Shown in pieces: positions 62,551 to 64,000 of a stretch of DNA of 64,000 nucleotides. The notes beneath the pieces were generated by a model. The model was not told the DNA's origin and ran no database searches. It worked only from the letters and a program-made list of their open reading frames with translations. The stretch's first letter is position 1. Each line of letters begins with the position of its first letter. Where the stretch lies: contig NZ_FOOQ01000001.1 of assembly GCF_900113245.1 (NCBI RefSeq), positions 806,001 through 870,000 of the forward strand, read 5' to 3'. The translations under genes and the position numbers were made by a program. This stretch comes from Halopelagius inordinatus (lineage in GTDB: Archaea > Halobacteriota > Halobacteria > Halobacteriales > Haloferacaceae).

Positions 62551-62940
62551 CCGTGCGGGGTTGTGTATCACACGTACCCCTCCACGTTCCGACGCGGGAG
62601 TGTCCCGTCCCCCGAATCCACGTCTGGAACCATCATGCAACTTCTGATTGTCAGAGTATTATATAAATCCGAGGGTGACATTTCAGACGTGGAGAAACTG
62701 CCGAACGGAGGCCGTCGTCCCCGTGAGACGAACCGCCGACTCGTTCGCCTCGCGGTGCGTCCCACCCGCCGCGACGAACGCCCGCGAGGGAACGCCCGCG
62801 TTCTCTCTCGAACGGTCGATACGACGGCGGGCCCGTCTCTCGACGTGTCTGTTCGGCTGTCAGATCCGACGGCGCGTTCTGCGACGCGGTCGATCGCAAA
62901 CGAGTTACGCGAGGACGTCCACGAGACGACAACCAGGGCG
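62551..62940. other. Divergent intergenic region, TATA-like block at 62655-62670
   Basis: 390 bp between divergent genes. AGTATTATATAAATCC is a strong TATA-like element that could serve either direction; on the minus strand it would give a leader near 90 nt. No gene is seen in the GC-rich remainder. Confidence 0.45.
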
Positions 62941-63240
62941 ATGCTCGAAGACGACCCCTCCGACGACCCGGAGAACCCCTACCCTCCCGGAACCGACGGG
63001 CCGAGAGTCGATATCCCGTCGGTGGATATCCCGTCCGTCGAACCCTCCACCGACGAACTCGGCGACTCGAAACTCACGTCGCTGTTTCTCCTCCACGTGA
63101 TCCTTTGGAACGCCGTTCTCCTCCTCGTGAGTCTCGGGACGATGCTGATATACTTCCGCGGCGACACCGCGACCGGCGGCCAGTTGCTCGCGGCGGGCGT
63201 CGTCTTGACGGCGTACGGTCTGTACCGCCTCCCCGACTGA
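62941..63240 (+). CDS. Small two-helix membrane protein (DUF7322-like)
   Basis: 99 aa from MLEDDPSDDPENPYPPGTDGP; earlier in-frame sequence is non-coding. An acidic, Pro-rich cytosolic part with DIPSVDIPSVEPSTDELGDSKL leads to two helices (LFLLHVILWNAVLLLVSLGTMLIYF and GGQLLAAGVVLTAYGLYRL). This layout is widespread in haloarchaea. Function unknown. Confidence 0.75.
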   Translation: MLEDDPSDDPENPYPPGTDGPRVDIPSVDIPSVEPSTDELGDSKLTSLFLLHVILWNAVLLLVSLGTMLIYFRGDTATGGQLLAAGVVLTAYGLYRLPD

Positions 63241-63369
63241 CTCGTCGCGAATCCGCGATTCGTCCCCGACTGGACCGGAGACGCGGTGACGCCGCCAGAA
63301 ATCGCTTCGAGAGAGACTCACCTGATAGCGGAAAACGTTTTGCCTGGCCTCGGTAACCACCACGTAATC

Positions 63370-63426
63370 ATGAGTGCAGCGTCCGACCGAAGAGAGGCGA
63401 TCCCGGCGGGGGGCGGGGGCGGCTGA
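63370..63426 (+). CDS. 18-codon upstream ORF before mnhE
   Basis: ATG to TGA, encoding MSAASDRREAIPAGGGGG. The TGA shares its A with the ATG of the antiporter gene (TGATG), so ribosomes finishing this mini-ORF could restart on mnhE. It may be a true leader peptide or a chance frame; the Gly run comes from GGCGGGGGGCGGGGGCGGC-type DNA. Confidence 0.4.
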   Translation: MSAASDRREAIPAGGGGG

Positions 63427-64000
63427 TGGCAGACAGCAGTCCTCGTATCCTCGTTCCGGTCGGCGAGTCGGCGACGGTCCGCAACACCGTCGCCTACGCC
63501 GTCCGCGAGGCTCGATCCGTCGCCGAGGAGACGGGCGAACAGGCCACGGTACACTTCGTCTATCCGGTCCGGTGGCAGCTTATCGACGAGGACGAACCGG
63601 CGGCCACCCGAACCGTCGAGTTCCTCGAGCGAGTGCGCGTGTGGGCCGAGACCGACCTCGACTACGACGAGGACGCCCCCGCCGACGAGGACGCGCCGGT
63701 CGCCGTCGAAACCGCGATGGTCGGACAGGACCGCTACCTGTTCAGTCCCGGTGACTTCGCGGACATCCTCCTCGATTACGCGCACTCGGAGGGCCTCGAC
63801 CGAGTCATCGTCGACCCCGAGTACCAACCGGGTGGGAGCGCGCCGATGCTCCAACCCCTCGAACTCGAACTGGCGCGCTCCGACCTCGCCGTCGAGGAAG
63901 CGCCGGTCGAACGGCCGACCCGGCGCGGACGACTGCTCGGGCGCGCGTCCCTCCAGAAAGCCGCTCTCACGTTCGGGACGACGTTTCTGTTCTATCTCGT
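63426..64000 (+). CDS. mnhE: Na+/H+ antiporter subunit E with N-terminal Usp-like domain, 3' end cut off
   Basis: First 191 residues only; the frame is open to the window edge. MADSSPRILVPVGESATVRNTVAYAVREARSV begins a UspA-like domain (residues 5-145, including FADILLDYAHSEGLDRVIVDPEY), followed by VERPTRRGRLLGRASLQKAALTFGTTFLFYLV, the first membrane helix of an MnhE/MrpE subunit. Haloarchaeal MnhE proteins commonly carry this N-terminal extension. The rest of the Mrp operon should follow outside the window. Confidence 0.8.
   Translation, partial: MADSSPRILVPVGESATVRNTVAYAVREARSVAEETGEQATVHFVYPVRWQLIDEDEPAATRTVEFLERVRVWAETDLDYDEDAPADEDAPVAVETAMVGQDRYLFSPGDFADILLDYAHSEGLDRVIVDPEYQPGGSAPMLQPLELELARSDLAVEEAPVERPTRRGRLLGRASLQKAALTFGTTFLFYL

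Noticed and set aside
1..64000. CRISPR array, rRNA operon or transposase gene
   Set aside because: No regularly spaced short repeats, rRNA signature or DDE/HUH transposase motif was seen; the only recombinase is the tyrosine integrase.

Overview
The window comes from a halophilic archaeon (class Halobacteria). The G+C content is high with strong C/G preference at third codon positions, and the proteins are very rich in Asp and Glu. Marker genes are archaeal or haloarchaeal: an S-layer glycoprotein with a PGF-CTERM tail, archaeosortase, CetZ, halocyanin, RNase P proteins Rpp30 and Pop5, proteasome alpha, SRP19, Gar1, diphthamide enzymes, GfcR and Tat lipoproteins. The style resembles Haloferacaceae, but the genus cannot be fixed from the sequence alone. 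No rRNA operon or CRISPR array is seen; one complete tRNA gene is present.

Layout. 1-4.9 kb: the 3' part of artA, dph5, and the S-layer gene, whose 5' half has codon usage unlike its 3' half. 5.2-10.3 kb: an AT-richer integrated element bounded by imperfect direct repeats of about 145 bp that include the 3' end of tRNA-Thr(CGT). It carries a tyrosine integrase, a Thr-rich membrane protein, a possible cyclin-fold protein, a coiled-coil protein with a nuclease-like C-terminus, and a hairpin-rich non-coding stretch. 10.4-17 kb: trm5, a formate dehydrogenase-like molybdoenzyme with yqeC and mobA, an FMN split-barrel protein and universal stress proteins. 17-24.6 kb: a radical SAM/SPASM enzyme coupled to a small partner protein, halocyanin, CetZ, and a BtuCDF-type importer whose binding protein is itself PGF-CTERM anchored. 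24.7-28.6 kb: SRP19, Gar1, a presenilin-like protease, a PUA protein, membrane proteins and a NYN nuclease.

28.9-34.7 kb is a lysine/diaminopimelate cluster of the succinylase branch (dapA-dapB-dapD-[dapF-like]-lysA-dapE). The gene in the dapF position is short and lacks the catalytic-Cys motif. 34.7-37.4 kb holds RNase P and proteasome genes. 37.5-46.7 kb holds folate (FolC-FolP fusion) and purine (PurN-AICAR transformylase fusion, purB) genes plus an inositol-monophosphatase-family protein with a Tat-type signal. 47-54.9 kb holds glucose dehydrogenase with its regulator GfcR, a glutaredoxin, PP-loop enzymes including Dph6, a nucleotidyltransferase, and a candidate modification-dependent HNH endonuclease. 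54.9-61.4 kb is a complete oligopeptide-type ABC transporter with a Tat lipoprotein. The window ends in a cation-antiporter subunit E gene with a Usp-like N-terminus, preceded by an 18-codon upstream ORF.

Themes: stop-start overlaps (ATGA or GTGA) couple many operon genes. The surface-anchoring enzyme ArtA sits next to its likely main substrate. The points most worth a second look are the degenerate DapF, the mosaic S-layer gene beside an integrated element, the element's uncharacterised cargo, the radical SAM/partner pair, and the exported IMPase-like protein.
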